Positions 1 through 8,523 of a DNA stretch of 64,000 nucleotides are shown in pieces (position 1 is the first letter of the stretch; each line of letters begins with the position of its first letter). The notes under the pieces were generated by a model. The model was given only the letters and a program-made list of their open reading frames with translations, did not search any database and was not told the DNA's origin. The position numbers were made by a program, and so were the translations under genes. Source of the stretch: an uncultured Bacteroidota bacterium (lineage in GTDB: Bacteria; Bacteroidota; Bacteroidia; Flavobacteriales; Flavobacteriaceae); NCBI GenBank assembly GCA_902536935.1, contig CACAZM010000003.1, forward strand, positions 1 to 64,000, written 5' to 3'.

Positions 1-8
1 TATTTTTG
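1..8 (+). promoter_or_regulatory. Promoter -7 element of gcvT
   Basis: TATTTTTG matches the Bacteroidota -7 consensus TAnnTTTG exactly and lies 11 nt before the gcvT start codon. The -33 element would lie outside the window. Confidence 0.6.
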
Positions 9-19
9 AAAAAACCCAA

Positions 20-1096
20 ATGAAAAAAACATCTCTTTATCAGTCGCATTTGGCAATTGATGCCAAAATGGTACATTTTGCTGGCTTTGAAATGCCTATG
101 CAATACACAGGAGTCGTGCATGAACATCTCGCTGTTCGACATAAAGTAGGGATTTTTGATGTTTCACATATGGGAGAGATTTTGGTCAGTGGACCACATG
201 CAATCGATCTCATCCAATATGTGTTTAGTAACGATGCTCAGCATTTGGATGTCGGGCAAGCACAATATGGCTATATGCCAAATGCAAAAGGAGGGATTAT
301 TGATGATTTACTCGTGTATCGAATTGACAGTCAGAGCTACTTACTCGTTGTGAATGCAGCAAATATTGAAAAGGACTGGAATTGGTTGCTTACCCATAAC
401 AAGGTGTTTGGTGCTTCGCTTCAAAACCAGTCAGATCAATGGAGTCTAATCGCCTTGCAAGGACCTCAGGCAACGTCTGTTCTAGCAAAACTTACAAATA
501 CAGACATTGGGAGCATTCCGTTCTATCGTTTTGTTTACGGAAAAGTTGCTGGGATAGATCAGGTTTTGATATCTGCTACGGGATATACAGGATCTGGTGG
601 CTATGAATTGTACGTTCCTAATGAAGGGGCAGAAAAAATTTGGAATTCCTTAATCCAAAATGGGGCCGAACCCTGTGGGCTAGCTGCTCGAAATACCCTT
701 AGGATTGAAATGGGGTATTGTCTCTACGGTAATGATATTGATGATACTACCTCTCCCATATCGGCGGGCTTGAGTTGGTGTACAGCACTATCGAAGGACT
801 TTGTCAGTAAAGATCAAATTGAAAAACAGAAAGTAGATGGTGTTTCAAGAAAGAGAGTTGGATTTATAGTCAATGAACGTGGTATCCCTAGACAGAGTTA
901 TGGTTTAGTAGATGAAAGTGAAAATGTCATTGGGATCGTGACGTCTGGAACACAATCTCCATGCCTTGAAAAAGGGATTGGTATCGGATATGTTGATCGA
1001 GAAAAAGCGATTGTTGGAAATATCATTTATGTTTCCATTCGAAATAAACAGGTTCCTGCTACAATTACCTCACTTCCCTTTTATCATGCAGAATGA
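20..1096 (+). CDS. gcvT: Aminomethyltransferase, glycine cleavage T protein
   Basis: The 358-residue protein is full length for GcvT. It transfers the aminomethyl carbon from the lipoylated H protein to tetrahydrofolate, releasing ammonia, in cytosolic glycine cleavage. Family motifs visible include HMGEI near residue 51, YTGSGGYELY near 190 and GLAARNTLRIEMGYCLYGND near 220. The ATG is placed just after a -7 box. The next gene starts inside its stop codon (ATGA overlap), so the two are translationally linked. The other glycine-cleavage genes are not in the window, which is normal for flavobacteria. Confidence 0.95.
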   Translation: MKKTSLYQSHLAIDAKMVHFAGFEMPMQYTGVVHEHLAVRHKVGIFDVSHMGEILVSGPHAIDLIQYVFSNDAQHLDVGQAQYGYMPNAKGGIIDDLLVYRIDSQSYLLVVNAANIEKDWNWLLTHNKVFGASLQNQSDQWSLIALQGPQATSVLAKLTNTDIGSIPFYRFVYGKVAGIDQVLISATGYTGSGGYELYVPNEGAEKIWNSLIQNGAEPCGLAARNTLRIEMGYCLYGNDIDDTTSPISAGLSWCTALSKDFVSKDQIEKQKVDGVSRKRVGFIVNERGIPRQSYGLVDESENVIGIVTSGTQSPCLEKGIGIGYVDREKAIVGNIIYVSIRNKQVPATITSLPFYHAE

Positions 1097-1917
1097 AACG
1101 AGTTTTACTTTTTGGTGGAAGTGGATTTTTGGGACGCGCGCTATTCAAAGAGTTGCACCCTTACATGGATGTGTATGGCACATACTGTAGTCAAACTCGT
1201 TTTGTAAACAACAAGCGCTATACGCATTATGACTATCGTGAGGATTCTCCATTAAGAGTCTTACGCGTGGTCAAGCCAGATGTGATCATCTCTTGTCTTC
1301 GTGGCGATGCTGACGAGCAGTTTGTTGCTCATGATCTGATCATTGATTTTGCTTTCAAACAAGAAGCAAAACTCATTTTCCTATCCTCTGCCAATGTTTT
1401 TGACGGTTTTTCGCACTACCCTAGTTACGAACATGACAAAACTTACTCTGAAAGCACCTATGGCCTTCTTAAAATCAAAATTGAAAATAAGGTCATGCAA
1501 ATGCCTCCTTTTAGCTGGGCTATCGCACGTCTACCAATGGTCTTTGGCTTAAATACACCAAGAGTCATGGAAGTGAAAAAAGCTATTGAAGAACAATGCC
1601 CTTATGAAATATTTCCAAATACTGTAATCAATCTAACAACAGATTATTTTTTTACACAACAACTGCATTACATTATCAATCGAAATTTATGGGGAATTTT
1701 TCATTTGGGCAGTTCAGATTTAATTCACCACGATGAATTTATTTATCAACTTGTTGATGGTCTTAAAATCAAAACAAAACCCATATACAAACACGTATAT
1801 ACAAGCAACCATGACCGTTATATTGTGGCACTGCCGAGAGACAATATTCTTGCAAAACATCTACGCTTTTCCTGCGATGATGTACTACAAAACAGCTTAC
1901 AACGTTCAATAAAATAA
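1093..1917 (+). CDS. RmlD-like NAD(P)-dependent sugar-nucleotide reductase/epimerase family protein
   Basis: This 274-residue protein opens with a Rossmann dinucleotide-binding motif, GGSGFLG at residues 8-14, followed by an extended-SDR layout with a YGLLK motif near residue 122 (YxxxK catalytic pair). The fold resembles dTDP-4-dehydrorhamnose reductase (RmlD), but no other rhamnose genes are nearby, so the substrate is unknown. It overlaps gcvT by 4 nt and precedes a yebC homologue. A role in nucleotide-sugar metabolism is an inference from the family only. Confidence 0.75.
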   Translation: MKRVLLFGGSGFLGRALFKELHPYMDVYGTYCSQTRFVNNKRYTHYDYREDSPLRVLRVVKPDVIISCLRGDADEQFVAHDLIIDFAFKQEAKLIFLSSANVFDGFSHYPSYEHDKTYSESTYGLLKIKIENKVMQMPPFSWAIARLPMVFGLNTPRVMEVKKAIEEQCPYEIFPNTVINLTTDYFFTQQLHYIINRNLWGIFHLGSSDLIHHDEFIYQLVDGLKIKTKPIYKHVYTSNHDRYIVALPRDNILAKHLRFSCDDVLQNSLQRSIK

Positions 1918-1962
1918 ATCGAAATCATGTTCATGCATTTGCACAAACACATTTTGCGTTTT

Positions 1963-1970
1963 TATCTTTG
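1963..1970 (+). promoter_or_regulatory. Promoter -7 element of the YebC-family gene
   Basis: TATCTTTG is an exact TAnnTTTG match, with a TTTG at 1938-1941 about 21 nt upstream as a -33 candidate. Only 5 nt separate it from the ATG at 1976, so the transcript is probably leaderless or nearly so. Confidence 0.65.
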
Positions 1971-1975
1971 TTGTC

Positions 1976-2683
1976 ATGGGTAGGGCATTTGAGTTTCGCA
2001 AAGCGAGAAAAATGAAGCGTTGGTCGGCCATGGCCAAAACCTTCACACGCATAGGTAAAGAAATAGCAATGTCTGTCAGAGATGGCGGACCCAATCCAGA
2101 AATAAACTCACGACTACGTGCTGTGATTCAGAATGCCAAAGTCGTCAATATGCCAAAAGATAATATTGAGCGTGCCATCAAGCGAGCATCCGATAAAAGT
2201 ACCGAAAACTATAAAAAGGTACTTTTAGAGGGTTATGGACCACACGGGATTGCTATCCTAGTCGAAACTGCAACAGACAATAACAATCGAACTGTTGCCA
2301 ATATTCGTAGCTATTTTAATAAGTACAATGGAACACTCGGTAAATCTGGTTCGGTGGAGTTTATCTTTGATCACACTTGTAATTTTAGAATTTCTCCCGA
2401 AAGACTAGACGTAGAGGAACTTGAATTGGAGTTTATCGACCACGGAGTTGATGAGGTGTTTGTCGATGATGATGGGATTTTGCTTTATGCCCCGTTTGAA
2501 TATTTTGGCGCCATTCAAAAAGAACTAGAACATCGAGAAATCCTTATTCTTTCTTCTGGTTTTGAACGCATACCAACAACAACCAAATCCTTAACCCCAG
2601 AGCAGACAGTGGAAGTTGAAAAATTACTTGAAAAAATTGAAGAGGATGACGACGTGCAAAACGTTTATCATACCATGGTTTAG
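1976..2683 (+). CDS. YebC/PmpR (TACO1) family protein
   Basis: At 235 residues it has the expected family length and the typical N-terminus MGRAFEFRKARKMKRW. YebC proteins were first described as DNA-binding regulators; several members, like mitochondrial TACO1, are now known to help ribosomes through difficult sequences such as polyproline. This one could do either, and the sequence alone does not decide. It is monocistronic with its own promoter. Its TAG stop shares bases with the TAA stop of the convergent kdsB gene. Confidence 0.92.
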   Translation: MGRAFEFRKARKMKRWSAMAKTFTRIGKEIAMSVRDGGPNPEINSRLRAVIQNAKVVNMPKDNIERAIKRASDKSTENYKKVLLEGYGPHGIAILVETATDNNNRTVANIRSYFNKYNGTLGKSGSVEFIFDHTCNFRISPERLDVEELELEFIDHGVDEVFVDDDGILLYAPFEYFGAIQKELEHREILILSSGFERIPTTTKSLTPEQTVEVEKLLEKIEEDDDVQNVYHTMV

Positions 2684-3402
2684 GGCATTAACTTTTTTGC
2701 ACGTTCTAAATCTTCAAGAACATCAATTCCAACACTCTCAAATTGTGTTTCGATCATTTGAATTGTTTTTCCCATTTCCAAATAACGAATGGCTTCGATT
2801 TGTTCAGCCAATTCCAAGGGAGTTGCGGCGTGCTCGTAAAAATCGATCAGTGCACTTTTGCGAAATGCATAAACCCCTACGTGCTTGTAGACTGAAACAT
2901 GAGTTTCTTTAGATCGCTGATGTGGAATTGCAGAACGTGAAAAATAAAGTGCTCGATTGGACAAGTCCGTGATGACCTTAACAATATTTGTATTGTTCAA
3001 GTCATCAGAAATTGGAATCATTAGTGAGGTAAGATCAATATCTTTTTTTGTATCAGATTTGAATACCTCAATTAACGAAGCTAAGCCTTCTGAAGTTATA
3101 AATGGCTCATCCCCTTGTACATTTATGACAATATCTACATCCAAGTCAAAAACTGCCTCCGCAATGCGGTCACACCCACATTGATGGTCTTTTTGACTTC
3201 GAATGACATCACCTCCAAAACCCAACACAACGGATTCGATTTTGCTGTTTTCAGTGACAACAATTACACGGTCAAACAAACCTGAATTAAGCACATTCTC
3301 ATAGGTGTGTTGGATTACGGGTTTGCCATTCAAGTCGGCAAGTAGTTTGCCTGGGAATCGACTGGCAGCATATCGAGCTGGTATGGCAGCAATTACTTTC
3401 AT
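2680..3402 (-). CDS. kdsB: 3-deoxy-manno-octulosonate cytidylyltransferase
   Basis: The 240-residue protein has the KdsB signature at the N-terminus (AIPARYAASRFPGKLL, residues 5-20) and the NVQGDEPFI motif near residue 95 that binds CTP and metal. It activates KDO to CMP-KDO for the lipopolysaccharide inner core in the cytosol. A KdsC phosphatase for the preceding step is encoded at 47173-47703. It lies 19 nt downstream of the helicase gene on the same strand and is probably co-transcribed with it. Confidence 0.95.
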   Translation of the reverse strand: MKVIAAIPARYAASRFPGKLLADLNGKPVIQHTYENVLNSGLFDRVIVVTENSKIESVVLGFGGDVIRSQKDHQCGCDRIAEAVFDLDVDIVINVQGDEPFITSEGLASLIEVFKSDTKKDIDLTSLMIPISDDLNNTNIVKVITDLSNRALYFSRSAIPHQRSKETHVSVYKHVGVYAFRKSALIDFYEHAATPLELAEQIEAIRYLEMGKTIQMIETQFESVGIDVLEDLERAKKLMP

Positions 3403-3421
3403 ATGACTAAATTAATTCAAA

Positions 3422-4837
3422 TCAATCGATGCTAAAGTCTTCTTCATTAAATCCAACCAGAAATAAATGTTCTGATGCTCTTGTGATTGCTGTATATAAC
3501 CAACGGTAATAGTCAGCAGAGGGTCCATCAGGTAAATATGGCTTTTCAATAAAAACACGTTTCCATTGTCCTCCCTGTGCTTTGTGACAGGTTAAGGCGT
3601 AAGCGTATTTAACCTGTAAAGCATTAAAATAAGGATTTTTCTTGACTTCGGGATATTGTTTATATTTTGGCAAATGAGAATAGTCTTGACGAACCTTTTT
3701 ATACAACTCGTTCGATTGCTCATGGGTCAATGCATGCCCTTCTGCATCCAAAGCGTCTAAAATCAAAACGGTATCAAAAGCGTCTTGATCTGGGTAATCA
3801 ACCAACTGCACATGAACCTTAGCAAAGCGGAAGCCGTAGATCTCTTGAAAAGATAAAATTCGCAGTATTTCAATTACATCACCATTTGCAATAAAACCAG
3901 CTTGACTTTCAGCATTAAGCCAGAAATAGTTGTTTTTAACCACCATGAGTAGGTCTCCAACTGCCAAGTCATTTTCCAAACTCATGATCTGCGTTCGGAT
4001 TTGGCGATTGAACTGATTTGCTCTTTTATTTGAACGCACTATGAAGGTGGTCTCTGTCCGACCCACGTCTCTGTAGCCATCTTCAAGTGCACCTTGAATA
4101 TCATAGCCATCCTGCAAATGGGTAATATCGGTTTGATTTAGAATCTGAAATTGAAAATGATGATCGATGTTTTCATGTACAAAGTTTCTCAAATTCGTGG
4201 CATTGTAAAGGATTCCTGAAAGGGCATTTTGTCGAAGAACTTTAGAAAGTTCAACTTGTGAAACTTCAACAGAAAAGTTGAGGGATAAATAGCTTTGGTT
4301 TAATGCTGGACTGAGCATTTGCTTTACGGGAGGCAATTGGGCGGTGTCACCCACAAAAATAAGTTTACATCTTTCTCCTTGTTTTGTGTAAGAGATTATA
4401 TCTTGTAAAAGTGAACCGTTTTGAAAAAGTTGAGAGGAAGATTGTTCATCGCCAATCATTGATGCCTCGTCAACAATAAAAATCGCTTTTTTAAACTTGT
4501 TTTTTTGAAGGGTAAATTGAATTCCACCTTGTTTATTTTGTTGGGCGAAATAAATTCTCTTGTGGATGGTATTGGCTTTAGTTTTGGTATATGTTGACAT
4601 GACTTTGGCCGCCCGACCTGTCGGTGCCATGAGAACAACTTTGTAACCCTGATTTTTAAGTGGTTTGAGCCAGGAAGCGATTAGTGTCGTTTTACCTGTA
4701 CCAGCATATCCTTTGAGTATGAATATAGAGTATGAGGAACTTTGCTCCACAAAAGTAGAAAATTGATGAATGGCTTCGTTTTGATCTGAAGTTGGCGGAT
4801 ATGGAAATTCTTTCTGAATGTGCTGCTGGAGACTCAT
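3422..4837 (-). CDS. RecD-like superfamily 1 DNA helicase
   Basis: This 471-residue AAA_30/UvrD_C_2 protein has Walker A GYAGTGKT at residues 43-50, Walker B IFIVDEASMIGD, and a C-terminal helicase motif set (LTCHKAQGGQW and YTAITRASEHL). It resembles the short RecD2-like helicases of Bacteroidota, which lack the N-terminal domain of RecBCD RecD. It probably unwinds DNA 5'-3' in repair. RecB and RecC are not nearby, so I do not call it recD. Confidence 0.85.
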   Translation of the reverse strand: MSLQQHIQKEFPYPPTSDQNEAIHQFSTFVEQSSSYSIFILKGYAGTGKTTLIASWLKPLKNQGYKVVLMAPTGRAAKVMSTYTKTKANTIHKRIYFAQQNKQGGIQFTLQKNKFKKAIFIVDEASMIGDEQSSSQLFQNGSLLQDIISYTKQGERCKLIFVGDTAQLPPVKQMLSPALNQSYLSLNFSVEVSQVELSKVLRQNALSGILYNATNLRNFVHENIDHHFQFQILNQTDITHLQDGYDIQGALEDGYRDVGRTETTFIVRSNKRANQFNRQIRTQIMSLENDLAVGDLLMVVKNNYFWLNAESQAGFIANGDVIEILRILSFQEIYGFRFAKVHVQLVDYPDQDAFDTVLILDALDAEGHALTHEQSNELYKKVRQDYSHLPKYKQYPEVKKNPYFNALQVKYAYALTCHKAQGGQWKRVFIEKPYLPDGPSADYYRWLYTAITRASEHLFLVGFNEEDFSID

Positions 4838-4896
4838 GAGCTGTTGTGAGCTGTAAAAGTAAGTCCTTTTTCACTTAATCTATTGAAAAAAAATTG

Positions 4897-4904
4897 TAGT
4901 TTTG
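4897..4904 (+). promoter_or_regulatory. Promoter -7 element upstream of the 216-residue membrane protein
   Basis: TAGTTTTG is an exact TAnnTTTG match. It covers the in-frame TTG at 4902, so that codon cannot be within the transcript; translation should begin at ATG 4926. Confidence 0.6.
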
Positions 4905-4925
4905 TTGGCATTCAATTTCAAAATC

Positions 4926-5576
4926 ATGAAAGTCGGAATTCAAGCGGTACTCTGGATTTTATGTGTCTTTTTTGTCTATAAAATTTACGACTCCATTAAT
5001 GGCCCAATTGCTTTTAACAATATAAAAACCGAACGCTACGCAAAGGTAATTGCGAAACTCAAAGATATAGGAAATGCACAAGCTGCTCACAAAGATATAT
5101 TAGGATATTACAATGATAATCTTGATAGCCTAGTCGCCTTCATTGACACAGCACAATACACCTTAACCCAAAAGAGAGACTCCAGTTATTTGGAGTTTGA
5201 CAGAGTCTATCGTATTGATATGCTTCGTGAAGTGATTGTTATTGATACCCTCGGTTTTGCATCTGTTAAGGATTCCTTATTTAAGGATTCAGAGCGTTAT
5301 AAAGATATGGCTTACATACCAGTTAAAGGGCTAGAACACGAGCGATTTACGCTCAGTACTGATATTTTGGACAACAACGGATATCGACTCCCTGTATTTG
5401 AAGTCAAAGTCAGCAAGGATATCATTCTTCACGATCAAGACAAATACCTTGTCGCACTTGAAAAAGAAGTTGTTTCTGTTGATGGTGTGAATGGCCCCGA
5501 AATTACTCTTGGTTCATTAACCGAAGTAAATACAAGCGGAAATTGGCCAACAACCTATGACTCAGGAAAAAAATAA
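4926..5576 (+). CDS. Conserved-looking membrane-anchored protein of unknown function
   Basis: I do not recognise the family. The 216-residue product has one N-terminal membrane segment (about residues 7-22, ILCVFFVYKIY) followed by a charged, probably helical region and a beta-rich soluble part, likely periplasmic. An upstream in-frame TTG at 4902 lies in the -7 promoter box, which supports the ATG at 4926. Its last 20 nt overlap the DUF3822 gene, so the pair and rsmD form an operon. Confidence 0.75.
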   Translation: MKVGIQAVLWILCVFFVYKIYDSINGPIAFNNIKTERYAKVIAKLKDIGNAQAAHKDILGYYNDNLDSLVAFIDTAQYTLTQKRDSSYLEFDRVYRIDMLREVIVIDTLGFASVKDSLFKDSERYKDMAYIPVKGLEHERFTLSTDILDNNGYRLPVFEVKVSKDIILHDQDKYLVALEKEVVSVDGVNGPEITLGSLTEVNTSGNWPTTYDSGKK

Positions 5577-6393
5577 TACCGATTCAAATTCAAACCATGC
5601 ACTGTCCATTCTGATTAATAGGAGTGGACTTTCTTTTTTGATATCTGACACAAATCGGAATGATGTTATATCTATAAAATCTCACGATTTCCTCGGTCAC
5701 TCTCATGAAGAGGAATTACACCACTTTATTTATAAATACCTTGTTGAGCAAGAGGTTATTGGACAGTCATTTTTAGATGTTCGTGTTTGTGTCGTAAATA
5801 ACCTCTCTTCTTTTGTGCCCCTATCTCTATTCGATAAAAACAAAAAAGCAACATACTTGGAAAGTCATGCAGACGTTAGAAAGCAAGACTATATATCATT
5901 TGACTCCCTAGCATCTGCTCAAGTTGCGAATGTCTATATTCCTTATGTCAATGTAAACAATATGTTGCTCGAGTCATTTGGTAAGTTTTCCTACGTCCAT
6001 TGCAGCAGCTTACTACTTGAAGTACTACACAAACAAGACATTGATAAAAATGAGACCTATTGGTTTGTTCATGTTCAGTATGATTTGGCCTATTTCTTTC
6101 TAATGAAAAAGGGAAAACTATACTTTTACAATGCCTTTCAGTGGAAGAATGAAAAAGATTTACTGTATTATACAATGGCAGTTGCAAAAAATAATGCGAT
6201 TGAACTGAATAAAGCAACGCTATGGCTAAGTGGGCTTGTTCGACCCGGGGACGAAATCCATCAACTCTTATCAAACTATGTATATAAGACAAGTTTTTTT
6301 ATCCCTTCCAAAGATCTCCATTTTTCAAGTTCAAAACCATTGCACCCACATATCCATACGCTACTACTAGAGCTTCCGACATGCGCATTATAG
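5557..6393 (+). CDS. DUF3822 family protein
   Basis: The 278-residue protein matches my recollection of DUF3822, a Bacteroidota-specific family of unknown function found next to rsmD. It has no signal peptide or membrane segment and looks like an alternating beta/alpha fold. It overlaps the upstream membrane protein by 20 nt and the rsmD start by 13 nt, so the three are translationally coupled. No biochemical role is known; the neighbourhood hints at ribosome assembly or coenzyme A metabolism. Confidence 0.75.
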   Translation: MTQEKNNTDSNSNHALSILINRSGLSFLISDTNRNDVISIKSHDFLGHSHEEELHHFIYKYLVEQEVIGQSFLDVRVCVVNNLSSFVPLSLFDKNKKATYLESHADVRKQDYISFDSLASAQVANVYIPYVNVNNMLLESFGKFSYVHCSSLLLEVLHKQDIDKNETYWFVHVQYDLAYFFLMKKGKLYFYNAFQWKNEKDLLYYTMAVAKNNAIELNKATLWLSGLVRPGDEIHQLLSNYVYKTSFFIPSKDLHFSSSKPLHPHIHTLLLELPTCAL

Positions 6394-6923
6394 CTGGAAC
6401 ACATAAGGGAAGAAGATTAAAAATTCCAAAAAACCTTCCTGTCAGGCCAACAACAGATCGATCCAAAGAAGCCTTGTTTAGTATTCTCAATCATAGAGTG
6501 AATTTTGAATCGATTCGGGTTCTAGACTTATACAGCGGAACAGGAAGTATTGGATTTGAGTTCTGCTCTAGGGGCTGTCTAAATGTGATTGCGGTAGACG
6601 CAGATTACAAGTGTTCAGGGTTTATTGCGAAAACTGCAGAAGAATTTGGACTTTCTATACAATCCATTCAATCAACCGTTCAGAGCTACCTGAATAAATG
6701 TGACACTAATTTTGATATCATATTCGCTGATCCGCCATATGAGGACGGACAAAAGGAGTTTCAAACGATAAAAGACAGCATACAAGCACGGAAAATCCTT
6801 CGGCCCGGAGGTTGGCTAATCTTTGAGCATACCGAACAACTGGATTTTAAGTCAGATGAAGCATTTATAGAAGCGCGAAAATATGGGAGTTCTGTATTTA
6901 GCTTTTTACAATTTACAGCTTAA
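6381..6923 (+). CDS. rsmD: 16S rRNA (guanine(966)-N(2))-methyltransferase
   Basis: This 180-residue protein shows all RsmD landmarks: IAGTHKGRRLKIP at residues 3-15, RPTTDRSKEALFSIL, the SAM motif VLDLYSGTGSIGFEF, and the catalytic DPPY near residue 116. It methylates G966 of 16S rRNA on the assembling 30S subunit. Its TAA stop overlaps the stop of the convergent rhomboid gene by 4 nt. Confidence 0.93.
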   Translation: MRIIAGTHKGRRLKIPKNLPVRPTTDRSKEALFSILNHRVNFESIRVLDLYSGTGSIGFEFCSRGCLNVIAVDADYKCSGFIAKTAEEFGLSIQSIQSTVQSYLNKCDTNFDIIFADPPYEDGQKEFQTIKDSIQARKILRPGGWLIFEHTEQLDFKSDEAFIEARKYGSSVFSFLQFTA

Positions 6924-7795
6924 GAATTGCCTGCACGAAATAAAAGCTCTTTTTCTTCTTTGGTTAGACTCGCATAACCAGATTGACTGATCTTATCAAG
7001 AATCTCATCGATTTTTTCTTGTTTTACATCTTTATGATTTGGTTTTGGCTGTGGATTGGGTGAACGATATACTTTGCGAACACGAGTACTTTTGAATGTA
7101 AACAGGGTGGAAAAAGACCTCCAAAATTTTGAAATCCATTGACCAAAATCATTTCCTCTAGAAATGTTTCGTTGGTATAGAAATCCAATGAGTGCACCAC
7201 CTAAGTGTGCCAAATGGCCTCCCGCATTGTTGACAGGTATTTGAATCAAATCTAGAGCTATAAACAACAAGCCGATGTAAATCAGTTTGATATTAAACAC
7301 AAATATTCTAATGTCTTTATATGGCATATAGCTACACATAAAAATAAGAACGGCCATCACACCTGCTGAAGACCCGATCAATCTAGGAGATTGTCCTTGA
7401 AATGCAGGGAAAAAGTTATAACTCAAAACAAATGTTGCTCCGCCTACCAAAACCCCTAAAAAAAAGGTATTGACAAAGAGCTGTGGCTTGAAAAGGTTTA
7501 CCATCATTCGTCCAGAAAAGTAGAGTAAGATTAAATTCCAGAAAATATGTCCAAAATCACCATGAAAAAAAGCATAGGTAAGAATTGTCCATGGACGATA
7601 GAGTAAATCTTCAAAACTAGCGGATAGTTCAAACCATGTGAAAAACTGATCGAAGGGAATTGAAAACAGATACAACAGGGTACGAAAAAGAAAAGGCAAG
7701 AAAAAGCATGCGACCAAAATAATGATAAGCCGTTCGACAACCCCAAAAGTTTGGTATCGATATTTCATCTGGTCAATAAAATTCATAAATCCCAT
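6920..7795 (-). CDS. Rhomboid family intramembrane serine protease (first of tandem pair)
   Basis: The 291-residue protein has six or more hydrophobic segments, the catalytic Ser in GSSAG and the catalytic His in GGHLAHLGG, so it should be active. The C-terminal 80 residues are basic and soluble with a final helical region. The start may instead be the ATG at 7786, which would give a classic ATGA overlap with the upstream rhomboid gene. Substrates cannot be inferred. Confidence 0.88.
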   Translation of the reverse strand: MGFMNFIDQMKYRYQTFGVVERLIIILVACFFLPFLFRTLLYLFSIPFDQFFTWFELSASFEDLLYRPWTILTYAFFHGDFGHIFWNLILLYFSGRMMVNLFKPQLFVNTFFLGVLVGGATFVLSYNFFPAFQGQSPRLIGSSAGVMAVLIFMCSYMPYKDIRIFVFNIKLIYIGLLFIALDLIQIPVNNAGGHLAHLGGALIGFLYQRNISRGNDFGQWISKFWRSFSTLFTFKSTRVRKVYRSPNPQPKPNHKDVKQEKIDEILDKISQSGYASLTKEEKELLFRAGNS

Positions 7796-8523
7796 CGGTT
7801 ATTGTTAAACTGCTGCTTTTTCCAATACCACATCATCGCATAACCAGTTACAGCTCCACCAAGGTGGGCAAAATGCGCAATTGGCCCTAACGAATACGAG
7901 CTAAATCCAAAAAAAAGATCACTCCCTAAAAGAATCGGAACAAAGTATTTGGCTTTAATGGGAATGGGTAAAAAGATAATCATCAACTCCGTATTAGGAA
8001 AAAGGAAGGCAAATGCCACAAGAATACCATAGAGTGCACCAGAAGCACCAACCATTGACATATTAAATGCGGTCAAAAGTTGTGTGAGTTGACTTTGCGA
8101 AATTTCGTTTAACCAAGCGGTGTTATATTGTCCAGCTTGCAATGTCTTTGTTAGATCAGAAACGGAAAAGCCAGCACCAACAAGTTGATCCACAACTTCG
8201 CTAATCTGCAAATAATTTATTCCAAGCTGAAGAGCAGCAGCCCCAAGACCAGTAGAAAAATAGAAAAACAAAAACTTATTACTTCCCCACATTTGAGCTA
8301 ATGTACCACCAAACATCCATAAGCCAAACATGTTGAACAAAATATGATTGACCCCTCCGTGCATAAACATATGAGTTGCAATTTGCCAAGGCGCAAACTT
8401 TGGGTTTTGTGGGTAGTGTAGCGCAAGTAAGTCATAAGCTGACCCTCCCAAACTCATAGAACCCAAAAAAAACAGCACATTGACAACAATCAGTTGCTTG
8501 ACAATATCGGGAAGGGTTCTCAT
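7783..8523 (-). CDS. Rhomboid family intramembrane serine protease (second of tandem pair)
   Basis: This 246-residue membrane protein has the rhomboid active-site Ser in GASGA and His in HFAHLGGA, plus the HMFMHGGVNHILFNM loop typical of the family (about residues 48-62). It contains an inserted soluble stretch between early helices. Its start overlaps the mutL stop (ATGA), and the following rhomboid gene overlaps its end, so mutL and both proteases are one operon. The two rhomboids are diverged paralogues rather than a recent duplication. Confidence 0.9.
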   Translation of the reverse strand: MRTLPDIVKQLIVVNVLFFLGSMSLGGSAYDLLALHYPQNPKFAPWQIATHMFMHGGVNHILFNMFGLWMFGGTLAQMWGSNKFLFFYFSTGLGAAALQLGINYLQISEVVDQLVGAGFSVSDLTKTLQAGQYNTAWLNEISQSQLTQLLTAFNMSMVGASGALYGILVAFAFLFPNTELMIIFLPIPIKAKYFVPILLGSDLFFGFSSYSLGPIAHFAHLGGAVTGYAMMWYWKKQQFNNNRWDL

